NCBI GenBank assembly: GCA_013420905.1
Contig: JAAXNY010000001.1
Coordinates: 5,890,001-5,954,000 of the forward strand
Reading direction: 5' to 3'
Length of the DNA: 64,000 nt
Source of the DNA: Collybia mongolica
Taxonomy: Eukaryota; Basidiomycota; Agaricomycetes; Agaricales; Clitocybaceae
Shown here one piece after another: positions 33,283 through 43,820 of this stretch (its first letter is position 1; every line of letters begins with the position of its first letter). Position numbers and translations under genes: made by a program. Below the pieces are notes generated by a model. The model did not search any database, was not told where the DNA came from, and saw only the letters and a program-made list of their open reading frames with translations.

Positions 33283-36200
33283 CTAAAGATCCCATGGAAA
33301 GACCGGGATGTCTTCATCGCGCTGCATACGATGAACCAGGGCGCATATGTGGGGAGGTTTCTCATCGACCTTGACAGAAACGAGAGACAGGATTTCTGCA
33401 GGCGTGCGATGACCGGGTCCATCGGAAATGAATGCAAGTGAGTCGGCTTTAGTACGTTTGTTAGATGTCGCGCCGTATCGGATCCCGTCCTTGCGGATAT
33501 ATGTCAAGGGCCGACAGGTTTGTGAACGATAAAAAGGTAGGCCATCCTCCATGGAATGGTCGTCAATAATGTTTAGGTCAGGCCATAAATCTTGGGCGTA
33601 TTTGAGCATGAGTGCGTAAGATCTGCCATTGTGAAGAAGGTCGGCGATATTGCAAGTTTTCCCCAATCGACGAGGCAGAGAGACGTTATTTCCGAGGGAG
33701 GCTTCTGCTCGATACACAGCAAGGTCCGACATCATACCACCCCTGTTCTCGCATGCCTCAGTTTGAATGATCCTGTCAATATAGCCCTTCTCGAGATCAT
33801 TACCATCTTCAGGGAGAGCGAGAAGATACTCAAAAATTAGGTGTGTCATTACCCAGCTCCGCATTAAAGTAAGCTCCATCCGTCCACCGTCATGGCCATT
33901 ATGCTTGACTTTTTCTAGCATTCCGTTGAAACGCTCAAACGCAAAAAGCCACCAGCCATATACTGGACCAAACAACTTGATAAACTTGAGGTAATGACGA
34001 GCTAGGTGATGGTTGATCGTCGTGTGTATACGAAGGTTCTTGAGGTCCCGACAATATTGGAGAATGAATTCTTGTCCAACTCGGGCTTGAGCCATCGAAA
34101 TCGTCCGAGAGCCAAGGATACGGACACCAGCACATAGCTTGAGCACTGTTGAGTAAATGGCGCAATAGTTTCGTGAATGCTCGGGGACAGATTTTGCATT
34201 CGGAGGAATGATGGGTTCGCCGAGAGGAAGATCGTCATTATCATCCTTCCATGCCCACCAAATGATGATGGGAGTTACTGTGAGGATACGACACCATTCA
34301 TCGGCCTTTTTGAGGGACTGATTCTCGCCAAGCTGAGGGACCAATGAGTGAAGAGTTTCTTGAGTTTAAAGGTCACATACATTTTTGGGTAACCGTGTGA
34401 TATGACTTGGCCATCGAATAGCATTGATGATTGCCTCAAATCTTTGCTTAGGTGAATTAACACCCCCGACGCCGCTTAACATGTACGATTTGAATATTAC
34501 TGCCATAAAGAAATGACAAATAAGACCTATTTTCATGATAAGGATTATCAAACATAACAGGGAAGCGAGGAATGAACAAACCAAGGAAGATATTGTGCAT
34601 AAAATCCAGAACTGTTTTTGATGCTGGAAGCCAGCTAGAAAGCAGGTTGAAAATGGCCCATCGGACACCATTGTCTCGAAGAATCACAAGCTGTCGTGGT
34701 GGTGCGGCACGCCTTGATTTGAAGGCATGTTTTAAGAGCTGGGCATCGCCTTTATCAGGAATATCTGAGGGATAGTGTGAGAAATATTGATATCAAAAAA
34801 GACCCAACACTTGCCTTCTCGATATCCCGACATCTGGTCAATGTCAAGAATGTCAACGGCGCAATACGGGCAGGGGTGAAAATCATGAGAATGGCCTGCA
34901 GAGCCATTGAACTTATGGGCTGCGGGTGTGTCACAGTTGGCGCAAATGCAATCTGCATATACTATGTCTGGAGGTTGGCCGTGTATCTCCATTTTTATAC
35001 CTGGGAAGAATAACTGCGCATATATGCATTGAAAAGTGTAGAAAACGTACCTCGTTTTAGCTGCTTGAATTCACGGACATCTGGCTCCAAACAATTATTA
35101 AGTTGGTCAGTATTCGGTTCATGAGGTCCTGGCATGATCGTTGTACAGAGGGCGTAAACCTGTTGTAGGCGATTTTCACGCGGAAGGTTGTTGATTGAAT
35201 AATAGACAGGCCCGGTTGAATGCGGACGTCCCGAAAGGATACCAAACCTGTCGGGAATGCATGTGGTATCAGTATCATTACAGTAGAACAGGCTCAGCAT
35301 ACCAATCGGTGTTCAGTGTCAATTGTAGCCCAAATCGGTGTGAGAACAATTTCGTGGCCGTGGGGTCACCGTTGGTTGGAACATCACGTATAGTTCCCAA
35401 GCTGCCGACTTCGCGAGTAGTACCTGTCGTGGAGCGGTACCACATCTCACCATCGGGCATATCCTTCATAAGGAAATTCTCATCGTTATTTCGTCCTGGT
35501 TGGTGAGTGTCCTTGCGTTCGACAAGCCCTGCAAACCCTGGGCGCATGAACATTCTTCGGAGGGAGCCAATTATCGAAACATGGGGAACGATTAAAGTTG
35601 GAGATCGGGCTTCTCCATTGAGGGTGTAGACATTCCCTGTGCAATTTCGGCCGACACATTCCGGGCTCGCTAGATTCTTGAGTTCTTCGGGGGCGTAGTG
35701 CTTCCAGCAGATAGGGCAGGCAGCATATTGTATGATGTAGGTGTCAGGGTCAATTCCTAGTCGTCGTCGAGCGCTTATCAATGTTCGGACTGGGCGAGGA
35801 TGAATTGGGAGACGATCAGCCATTGCAAGAACATCCAGTGTGTTGTTAAGTTGCTGAGTAGCGTGCTCCCAGGTGAGTTTTCCGAAGACATTGCCCATTA
35901 CTGCTTGTAAATAGGCCAGACGAATATAAGCCTCTTCCTTCATGGCTGGAATCCCGATTGGATGCAGCTCATCATTTGCATCGTCTACCCATGGATCCGG
36001 GTCTGGTTCAGGACCTGCGGGAACAAAAACTTCAGTAAGATCTTCTGGATTTTGAGCCGAGGCCTCCGGTAGTCGTTGGGGGGCTGGTGAAGCCCGTCGC
36101 GAAGCACTTATTGGTGATGGTGACTGTGGAGACTCAGGTAAATCCCAGTAATCGATTGGTGGGCTATCTGAATTATCAGCACTAGGGGCCAAGCCCTCAA

Positions 36201-36411
36201 CATATGGAACATCTTGATTCGCGAATACAGGCTCATCCACCGGCTCCTGGGCTGGCCCCAACTCCGATGCATGTGATGCTATGAACAGCTTTTGTCTGTC
36301 TGCTGCTTGATGTTTTCGCACAACCTGTCTTGTCTGGAAGATGAATGCGCCTGGTGTTGAAGAGCATCTATTACAATAGCACGGAACTCGCAAGGCCGCG
36401 CGGCTTGACAT
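33283..36411 (-). CDS. CACTA transposase, Tnp2-like
   Basis: Six exons (36411-35303, 35247-35051, 35000-34815, 34764-34582, 34526-34381, 34332-33283) join in phase to a 956-residue protein. The chosen start gives MSSRAALRVPCYCNRCSS, a cysteine pair motif common at the N-terminus of basidiomycete Tnp2-like proteins. Further motifs include CPICWKHY and CVGRNC (a likely zinc-binding pair), CANCDTPAAHKFNG with HPCPYC, and DNGVRWAIFNLLSSW followed by VLDFMHNIFLG, all characteristic of this transposase group. The intron after GYREG starts with GC. A further open stretch (33293-32975, for example VNGIFSASTLGIHTTYADQF) looks like a C-terminal continuation, but its splice link was not resolved. The enzyme would cut and reinsert elements with matching CACTA ends. 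Confidence 0.82.
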
Positions 36412-36698
36412 GAGGGAGGGAAGGCTAACGATGAAGGGAGAGAGCAATGGAGTTGCCGCATACAGAAGGCTGCCGCGTTTGGTGGACGCGACCAGGTCAC
36501 ATGAGCATGTCAGATTTTTATTTTTGACCAAGTCAAACGGTGTCATTTCGAGGGACGGATAATGTATGAATATGTACATAGCCCAGGATTTCTCGAGATG
36601 CGAAATGTTGGGAAAGTAAAATGGAAGAGAAATGCGGGAGGATGACAAATATTCCGAAGATAGCCTTCGTGAGAAATTTATGGTTTTGTGCTGTGTAG

Positions 36699-36729
36699 AT
36701 AAAAGATTAGATAAAATTGACTCATGACA
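36699..36729 (-). repeat. 5' LTR of element A, terminal segment (31 bases)
   Basis: The sequence ataaaagattagataaaatt and onward matches 1560-1590 and completes the 185-base LTR after removal of the CACTA transposon and one copy of tag. Confidence 0.9.
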
Positions 36730-36802
36730 CATGCTGGCCCTCGGGGTCGGCCCCGGGTTGACCCAGGTCCGTGAGGTCCTGGCCCGGACCGCGGACAGTC
36801 TA

Positions 36803-37308
36803 TTTGGCACCTCTCAGCCACACTTGGTACTATTTGATATTGGAGGGATCGAGTTAGATGGATCGAGTGTCAACCCAAAATTGAGAGGTATTTACCAGAA
36901 GGAAATTCCGCATTGTATGGGATCCATGTTTTATCCGGCACACCAAGGATGTCGGTTGTGAATGATGAACTGTCAAATTGAATGCGGGAAAATAGTCACG
37001 TATTTAACCCATATTGGGAACCAAAGGCGCTGGAACTAGTACTGGGTTTTAGGTTGACCTTTCCAAAACCACAATGGGCCGAACTAGAACGAGGCGGATT
37101 GACTTGCTTGAAGCAATTGGCTTTAACCCGAGTTGTGGATGCACTTATTTGTTCAGGAAAGATCGCAAGGAGTGGGCATACGCATTGTTTGCTGTCATTT
37201 CTAGTCATTCAAGTCTAAGATTGCTAAGGTATACCTTTCTTTTTACTCGCCTTACGGACGTGTAATCCGTAAACTGGGCGAGTGTCAACAAACTAGGTAT
37301 CCACTCCT
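36803..37308. other. Intergenic region right of the nest, with an inverted repeat at 37245-37283
   Basis: No gene was recognised. Close to the 3' end of the F-box gene lies a hairpin-forming sequence: actcgcc (37245-37251) pairs with ggcgagt (37277-37283), and ttacgga (37252-37258) pairs with tccgtaa (37266-37272), around a 7-base loop and a 4-base bulge. It could shape the 3' end of the minus-strand transcript, or be chance. Confidence 0.4.
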
Positions 37309-39048
37309 TCAAAACAAATTATTCATCACCCTTTTGGTTCTGAGGCCCCGGGATGGCGAGAAGAATTGTTCGGGCACCCAAGAAACATAGTTAACCCTGA
37401 GCTTGGGACTATCAGGTGGTGAAGATACCTCGGTTTCCAATTCAAAGATGGGAGGGATATACTTGAGATCAAGTTCTAACCCGGCTGCGATCAGTGGCTG
37501 GGCACCAGGCATGATATCAATCACCATTTCACGATTGACTGTAAAGGTAGCCCGTTTCAGTATCGCCATGCCATTAGCTATGTTTGTAGGATCGGTCCTT
37601 TCTTGGAGAAATGAGAGGATTTTTGTATCAGAAAGCTCTCGACAGGACCTGAGGGTAATCTCTTCCAGTAAAGGACAATGAAACTTTTCAGCAGATGGGG
37701 GACTCAGGAGATCGAGGACATGATCGGTCAACGCAGGACTTGGCGGGTATCCCCACAGCCGTTCCGGGGAATCAAGGGTCAGCCGTTTGATATTTTTGGC
37801 ATAATGGAGGCATTTCGTCAAGGTTGACTGTAAGATTGCCTCCAACCCTAACTCAAGCTCCTCGATTTTATTCTCTTTTCTGAAGAATTCGTTGAGCGCA
37901 AAGGGTAAATGGATGACGTGGGAGTTACTGAATCTACGGAACCCCAGGTATTTCAAGGCAGGTAGTTTGAGGCAATTGATGAACTGAGGTGTTAGTGCAT
38001 CCTCTGTTCCTTCGACAAGTATAAGAGAGCATAGGAATGGAAGTGTGACCTCCTGCACGACCGGTTGGGGTGGAGAAGACGTCGGGTCTGATTCAACAAA
38101 TAATTTGCAGGTTACCAGCCTCAAGCATTCCTTCAGTATATTCAGGATATCAATCTCACTGAGAGCCCTGGCCCAGGGCCCCAAGCCGCTCTCCAAACAA
38201 AGTCCTGTCAGTTGTGCCCAAGGAAGAGGCCGAAGGAAAGCAGTGTGCTTGAAGGAGACTATCGACACCTCACGAAGAGCAGGGGTATTCAAGAAACTGA
38301 TCGGTGGCGGCTGTGGATCATGATTGGTTGATGACATAATGTCGTTGAACACGGTGGACTCCAGTATTGCTGACTTCAGTAAGGGTACATCCACTTCGGT
38401 AAGCAGTGCCACAGCGGTGGCGAGCTCAGGGAGTGGAAACGTGAGGTCAATATGTTCCCACTGGCGTGAGTGTCGGATGAGGATATTCAAGAAATAAGTT
38501 GTGCTGAGGGAAGTTTGCCTATCGACTTGCTTGCCCAAGAAAGGCGAGCACACAGCAGATATGGAGAGCGGGAGTCCTCCAGATAGATCCAGCCATGCTT
38601 TGACCGCCTCAGCAATTAGACTCAGCTTGTTGTAGTGAGTGGGGTTTTGACAGTAGGGAATATGGATGTGGAGGGTAGCCCAGAGATTGGGTGTGGATAA
38701 AGCAATTTTTCGCCAATCGCTGCATATGCGGCCGAGAAGGAGAGGTGGTTCCGTCGCACTCATCACTGCGTTTCTATTTGTCGGTAAGCAGTGACAAAAT
38801 ATCTTTTGGACGACATTGTGTGGCAAACGGCGCGCACCAGAAATCAAGGCGAGGTGGTCCTGTATATGCGCGTCGAGTGCGGCACGCTGTAAATGAAGGT
38901 CGTCGAGGATGATTCGGAAGCGTGCGATCTTCTCTTCGAGGCGCACGTGCTCTTCCAGTGGCCTCGAAATGTGTTTTCGGATTTGCTCAACCTCAGAATT
39001 GGAGGGAACATAATTCGTACGCAGATGGCAGGTAAATTCAGATTCCAT
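37309..39048 (-). CDS. F-box domain protein
   Basis: A single exon encodes 579 residues. The N-terminus has a short coiled coil (EHVRLEEKIARFRIILDDL) followed by the F-box-like segment ISGARRLPHNVVQKIFCHCL and CSDWRKIALSTPNLWATLHI, the arrangement typical of the large F-box families of agaricomycetes. The rest (residues about 130-579) is leucine-rich with repeated motifs of the type LPALKYLGFRRF and CPLLEEITLRSC, which suggests degenerate leucine-rich repeats. F-box proteins recruit substrates to SCF ubiquitin ligases through Skp1. The substrate is unknown. The frame is intact. It is divergent from the reductase gene at 39657, with about 600 bases between the starts. Confidence 0.85.
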   Translation of the reverse strand: MESEFTCHLRTNYVPSNSEVEQIRKHISRPLEEHVRLEEKIARFRIILDDLHLQRAALDAHIQDHLALISGARRLPHNVVQKIFCHCLPTNRNAVMSATEPPLLLGRICSDWRKIALSTPNLWATLHIHIPYCQNPTHYNKLSLIAEAVKAWLDLSGGLPLSISAVCSPFLGKQVDRQTSLSTTYFLNILIRHSRQWEHIDLTFPLPELATAVALLTEVDVPLLKSAILESTVFNDIMSSTNHDPQPPPISFLNTPALREVSIVSFKHTAFLRPLPWAQLTGLCLESGLGPWARALSEIDILNILKECLRLVTCKLFVESDPTSSPPQPVVQEVTLPFLCSLILVEGTEDALTPQFINCLKLPALKYLGFRRFSNSHVIHLPFALNEFFRKENKIEELELGLEAILQSTLTKCLHYAKNIKRLTLDSPERLWGYPPSPALTDHVLDLLSPPSAEKFHCPLLEEITLRSCRELSDTKILSFLQERTDPTNIANGMAILKRATFTVNREMVIDIMPGAQPLIAAGLELDLKYIPPIFELETEVSSPPDSPKLRVNYVSWVPEQFFSPSRGLRTKRVMNNLF

Positions 39049-39656
39049 TGTTATAGAACAGGTAGTTTCCTTTGCTGCTAAATTCGTAGTTTACCTTCAG
39101 GACAGTCTTGAGCAGAACATTCGCGTCAACTGCGTCAACTTGCCTTGTGCAACCTGCTATAGGCTATAGCCACCAGGATCCTTGAAGTAGGGTGAAAGAA
39201 AGTTTGATTGACTTTGTTTCGAGATAGAATGTCAAGTTACCGCCAGGGTGAGGGGCGTTGGGGGTTCTAAAGTGTTTGTAATTGAGATTCAGGTAGTTGC
39301 AATTCAGCGCTAAGCGCGCCTTGGACCTGCTCAACAGCATGTAACGTGATACACAAATCAATGTACACGTGACGTACACGCGTCGGCAACGGCCGGATCT
39401 TGGCTGATACAACGTCAACGGTTGATTGCACATTCATTGCACCATCGAGTACGAGGCTTAACTGAAAACTATAAAATCCAGGAGCTATCTTAAGGCCTCG
39501 ATGAATAAGCCGCAGCTTTGCGAGCCAATATCTGACTAAACAGCCGATTGCCGCGATCAGTTCGGACAGTTCCTAATATGCAATGGCCCATCCAACATAT
39601 ATAACTTTGAAAGAGCCAACGACCAGGCATCTTTGACGCAAAGTTACATACTCACT
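39049..39656. promoter_or_regulatory. Divergent intergenic region between the F-box gene and the first reductase gene
   Basis: No coding sequence was seen. An A/T-rich atatataactt near 39596 lies about 60 bases upstream of the ATG at 39657 and is a candidate TATA element for the reductase. Confidence 0.4.
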
Positions 39657-40920
39657 ATGTCTACAGAAATTCACCAAGCCCTCTTCCTCGAATCAAAATT
39701 AGGCAAGTTCGCTCTGAAAACAAACAAAACTCCAAAACCTGGTCCTGGCGAACTACTTGTAAAGATTGAAGCAGTTGGTCTCAACCCGGTGGATTGGAAG
39801 GTTCAAAAATACGGAATCTCTATTGACTATCCAGCCATCTTAGGAAGTGATATCGCTGGAATTGTGGAGGAAGTCGGCCAAGGCATTAGCAGCTTCGTCA
39901 AAGGGGACCGAGTGTAAGATATACTGCACGACATCTAAAGGGTTTCCATACTGATATTATAGGTTTGTGTAGTCTCTACCAGGGCTCTTGGGCGAATGAC
40001 AGGGCCGGTTACCAACAATATGGCCTCATAGATGCTACAATTGCCGCAAAGGTAAGTTGACTATGATGACCAAAATGCCCACCTATCGATCTCTCTACCA
40101 TAAAGGTCCCACTTAATTTGTCTCTTGAAGGGGCCGCATCAATCCCGCTTGCCATTGCTACGGCAGTCATTGGGCTGTATAATCCAAAACCTCATGCCGC
40201 AGGACTTGTGGCTCCGTTTGAAGCATCAGATCGAGGCCGTGAAGCTGGGAAGCCCTTCTTTGTCTTTGGCGGCGCCACATCTATTGGCCAGTATGGTGCG
40301 TGAGTTGGCATTATGAGCCACTTGTACTTATTTACAGAGATTTCCAGTGATCCAGTTTGCGAAGCTTTCAGGGTTCTCCCCGATTATCACTACCGCATCA
40401 TTAAAACATGAACAGCACCTCAAATGTCTGGGGGCAACTCACATCATCGACCGTCACATCCCCCTGTCATCCCTCTCAGACGAAATAGCTAAGATCACAA
40501 CAAAGCAGATCGAAACAGTGTACGATGCTGTATCTCTGCCAGAGACACAGCAAGCTGGGTATAACATCCTTGCTGAAGAAGGACACTTGATCGTCGTTGA
40601 CACGCCTGAAATCAAGTCTCAAACCAGTGGGAAACATATCAATTATTTTTATGGGACGTTTATATATCCGGAAACTCGTGAGCTTGGAGTTCAATTCTAC
40701 TCGCAACTTGAGGCGATGTTGAAAGAAGGCGCGATTCAAGTGAGTTATCTGCCATGATCATCTGTGTTTTCGTCGTTTTGAGGCCTTTGCGTAACAGCCG
40801 AACAGGGTGGAGATAGTACCAGGTGGCCTGAATGGAGTGGTTCCAGGTTTAGCAAGGCTTCAATCAAATCAGGTCTCGGGGACGAAGTTGATCATCCGGC
40901 CTCAAGAAACAGTAGTTTAA
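39657..40920 (+). CDS. Medium-chain (zinc-independent) oxidoreductase, enoyl reductase/quinone reductase-like, copy 1
   Basis: Five exons (39657-39913, 39973-40051, 40106-40295, 40348-40739, 40798-40920) give 346 residues with no stop. The N-terminal GroES-like domain contains [20 protein letters not shown] and [14 protein letters not shown], ending GDRV. The Rossmann part has [19 protein letters not shown] for NAD(P)H binding. The C-terminus ([12 protein letters not shown], then [13 protein letters not shown]) is typical of this fungal group. Zinc-ligand cysteines of classical alcohol dehydrogenases are absent. Relatives include stand-alone enoyl reductases of polyketide pathways and quinone reductases. 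The substrate here cannot be told from sequence. The acceptor chosen for exon 2 (after gtttgtgtag) is the one that keeps the frame and matches copy 2. Confidence 0.85.
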
Positions 40921-41806
40921 AGGTGTCGTCTCAATACATGTCTATTTCTGCTATACGTGTCGTATACACCACTAGCCTTGGCAACCATCTGGAAGCTCAT
41001 CAGGCCGTGTGCCAAACACTAAAACATTTGACTGAATATGAAACCTTCACGACGAGTTGCTTGCCGGGCTCACATTCTTGCTCTCTTATGTTTGGAACTT
41101 TATGCTCACAATTCTCATTTTCGATCTCAGGAGCCTGTGTGCCACGCTTGACGATGACATATATTATGTCGATCCCATGGCCAACCCGCATTTTATGAGA
41201 TTAACAAACATTGGCCCCTCAAACGCGAAATGAGCTCATGGCCAATCTGTAAAGACCTTACGGTCCGTTACGGAGGCCAGATGGAATGGGCCAGAAGTTC
41301 CCTGGGAAGTATAAATCAGGTGCGTTGGCTACCACAACGTCAACTTTGTTGATTTTACCCCCATCCCGCAAAACAGATAAACGGAGTGTAGGTAATACCG
41401 GCAGCGTCCGCCCCGAGGACTCCAGTCCAATGATGACTATCAATACAGTGTAGTCCTTGCTATGCCAGTCCCTGGCGCTAGCCTTGACCACAGTGCTCAT
41501 CTTCGGGTGTCGAGCGTCGCACGTCTAATCCAAAATGGGATGTTTGTGTCATTACCACTACTGGTTGGACCCATCTTTCTGTTTTCAGAACAGGCCTTAT
41601 CGATGGAATACCCACACGTGATTCTAGATCGCATCTCTCACGAGGCTATCTATCTCTTTTGTCAGCGATGTATATTGTTAGTCGTTGGATCCTCCGAACA
41701 TTCTCATACCCTTGTTCCCATGATCAACTGATCTATCGCCTTGCAGGCATGATGCCGATTAATCGTTCCCTTCGCCTCTCATCCTCCCATTTTCACGGAG
41801 ACCACC
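40921..41806. other. Intergenic region between the two reductase genes
   Basis: Short open stretches occur on both strands, but none shows a domain, conserved motif or splice pattern. It should hold the promoter of copy 2. Confidence 0.4.
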
Positions 41807-43063
41807 ATGGCCGTAAACAGACAGAAAGCACTCCACCTCGACTCTAGATTTGGCAAATTCGTCGTTGAGGACAGAGAAATCTTGAAACCCGGACCTGGCG
41901 AGCTGCTTGTGAAAGTCCTTGCGGCGGCGCTTAATCCGGTGGATTGGAAGGTTCAGAAATATGGCATTTTTATTGAAGAGTACCCTGCAGTTCTTGGAAC
42001 CGATATCGCTGGTGACGTCGCAGAGGTTGGCGAAGGGGTGAACGATTTCTCGCCAGGAGATCGAGTGTGAGTGTGAATAATACTATTGGTGACGTCGGCA
42101 ACTGATCTATCTTGGCAGGTTCTTCCAGGGTACTTTTGACAACAAAGGAGCGGGCTTCCAGCAATTCACTGTCGCTACTGCTGCGACCACTGCCAAGGTT
42201 AGCCTATTACCATGTTGGGCTCGGTATTTCCCGGTCTTGAATCTGATTCTTTGTAGATACCAAATGGTCTTTCGTATGAAGAAGTTTCCACTATTCCTCT
42301 GGGTTTGACGACCGCTTATATTGGGTTTTATCATTCTGTTCCATACGGAATTGGATTAGCCGACCCGCTAGACAGTTCGGGCCAGGGGAAGTTTAGCGGA
42401 AAACCAGTGGTCATTCTGGGAGGTTCTAGCTCCGTCGGTCAATACGGTATTTTGTTTCGTACTTGTATTAGTTATGCCAATGTATTAACAACACCGCGAT
42501 CCCAGCGATCCAACTCGCAAAACTGTCTGGATTTTCCCCAATCATAACGACTTCATCTTTGAAGCACACTGCTTTTTTGAAGTCTCTAGGAGCGACCCAT
42601 GTTGTTGATCGACATGCCCCTTCTTTGCACGAGGACATCAAGAAAATTACGACAGCACCCATAGAGTATATATACGATTCTATTTCGATCACGGAAACAC
42701 AGCAGCTTGGGCACGATCTCCTCGCGCCTTCGGGTCGCATGGTAATCGTCTTGCCACCGGCTTTCAAAGGGGGAGAAACAGTAAAGAATATAACCGCTAT
42801 CTCGGCCGTCCAGAATCTTCCCCAGAATCGCAAAATACTAGAAAGGTTGTACAGTCAGCTCACTCAGATTATAGCTAAGGGCACAATTAAGGTCTGCTCG
42901 AACGAAATCTTTTTTAGTTCCGCCGCTCACCTGGTATTCCACGCAGGCAAACAGACACCAAACCCTATCTGGCGGATTGGAAGGCATGATTAAAGGATTA
43001 CACCTCATGGAGATTGACCAGGTTTCAGGAGTGAAACTCGTGGGGCTCCCCTGGCAAGATTAA
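41807..43063 (+). CDS. Medium-chain oxidoreductase, copy 2
   Basis: Five exons (41807-42066, 42119-42197, 42257-42446, 42506-42891, 42947-43063) give 343 residues. Exons 2 and 3 have exactly the same lengths (79 and 190 bases) as in copy 1, and the junctions match throughout. Motifs are [53 protein letters not shown] and the end GGLEGMIKGLHLMEIDQVSG. The last exon is read after gcag at 42946. A stop appears near 42990 only if the wrong phase is taken. It is a tandem duplicate of 39657-40920 with the same fold, and its substrate is equally unknown. Confidence 0.84.
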
Positions 43064-43069
43064 AACGAT

Positions 43070-43584
43070 ACTGAAGGTCAAGCCCCCTTGTCCTCCGTGA
43101 TTGTCTTAGTATTATTTGGGTGCTGTTGGTTGTCCTACCGATGTAGCAATGTTTATTGGAGAATCATAGACTGGCAATTCACTCCTCCTCCGAAAAAGGC
43201 GTTGAACTAGCTGCCCATCCTGATTGCTATTATCAGCATGGTGGCTGGACCGTACATGCATAATTCGTTGCCTCTAGATACCAAGACCGTAGATCCTTCA
43301 ATTTGTAATTCCCCAATCGGAGACATGAAGGCCAGGATTTTTCTTAGACTGAGGTGCAAATCCACTAATGCTGATAGTCTAACGACCTAACAGGTAATGA
43401 CGGAATAAAGCATAGCGGTGTTAGATTTGAAATCACTCTATGATTGAAGTCCGCTGCATTTATGGCGCCTACTGGGGAGGCCCGTGAAGACGCTGCACAA
43501 TTTTTTTGAGTCCTTTGATAGAAGGGGTGGCCGTGATTATAGTCTCAGCCAGCAATAAGTTACGACCAAGACCGCAGGACGTTC
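43070..43584. other. Region between reductase copy 2 and the reductase remnant
   Basis: No continuous reductase reading could be followed here. If a third copy once occupied this space, its 5' exons have been lost or are beyond recognition by eye. Confidence 0.35.
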
Positions 43585-43820
43585 GAGACCTCGTACGGCA
43601 AGCTCTTTGGGGTTGTGGCTGACGGCACCATCAAGGTTCGCCATAGAGTGGAATTCTTTATAAAAATACTTGTTTATTTACCTGGTGTCCTTGCAGGAGA
43701 ACACATACCAAACCCTTCCTGGATGGGCTAGCAGGCTTTACTGAGGGCTTGTGGTGCGCGAAGGCGACCAGATGTCAAGAGCGAAACTTGTAGTGTCGCC
43801 TGGGGCAAGAAGAAGATGGG
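43585..43820 (+). pseudogene. Remnant of a third medium-chain oxidoreductase gene
   Basis: The sequence reads SYGKLFGVVADGTIK, then an intron-like gap (gttcgcc to tccttgcag, ending 43694), then ENTYQTLPG and, after frame changes, REGDQMSRAKLVVSPG. These correspond to the end of exon 4 and to exon 5 of copy 2 (YSQLTQIIAKGTIK, then QTLSGG and VSGVKLVG). The last exon is frameshifted and has an in-frame TGA. It extends the tandem array to three, with the last copy decayed. Confidence 0.7.

Larger units (their letters stand above)
30818..36695. mobile_element. CACTA transposon with two apparently intact genes, inserted in the 5' LTR of element A
   Basis: The termini are cacagcacaaagcc on the left and, in reverse complement, cacagcacaaaacc on the right, a 14-base inverted repeat with one mismatch. 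The target duplication is tag (30815-30817 and 36696-36698). Three-base duplications and CAC-starting inverted repeats are diagnostic of the CACTA (EnSpm/CMC) superfamily. The 5.9-kb interior has two convergent genes, an accessory protein on plus and a Tnp2-like transposase on minus. Both can be read through proper introns without stops. This contrasts with the decayed retroelements around it and marks it as a recent and possibly autonomous insertion. Confidence 0.9.
1406..36729 (-). mobile_element. Ty3/gypsy chromovirus A, full-length skeleton broken by four insertions
   Basis: Two 185-base LTRs bound the element: 1406-1590 on the left, and 30664-30817 plus 36699-36729 on the right, split by a CACTA transposon. 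Flanking 5-base sites are tatgc (1401-1405) and catgc (36730-36734), one transition apart. A polypurine tract on the minus strand abuts the left LTR (plus-strand ttacccccca at 1591). Internal order from right to left is gag, protease, reverse transcriptase, RNase H, integrase, chromodomain. The coding sequence is interrupted by element B in gag, a LINE-like insert in the protease-RT spacer, and a CACTA element in RNase H, and it has many stops and frameshifts. It cannot be autonomous. The LTRs differ at about 9 of 185 positions. Confidence 0.9.
426..36800. mobile_element. Outermost MITE-like element with GC-rich terminal inverted repeats, split by nested insertions
   Basis: The left end (426 onward) starts gactgtccacggtcc and the right end (ending 36800) reads, as reverse complement, gactgtccgcggtcc. 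Both are followed by GC-rich blocks made of repeated ggtcc, gggcc and aggtcc words. A TA dinucleotide flanks both ends and is a plausible target-site duplication. Once the solo LTR (835-1307) and gypsy element A (1406-36729) are subtracted, the element is about 570 bases with no coding capacity (pieces 426-834, 1313-1405 and 36735-36800). The GC-rich word clusters at both ends and at 1313-1395 could be subterminal transposase-binding repeats. The superfamily is uncertain: a TA duplication fits Tc1/mariner-like elements, but no transposase is present to confirm it. Confidence 0.6.

Noticed and set aside
36279..36810. Extension of the transposase N-terminus beyond 36411 to 36810
   Set aside because: The open frame runs across the CACTA terminus at 36695 into flanking DNA, so it cannot be native. 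The start at 36411 fits the family N-terminus.
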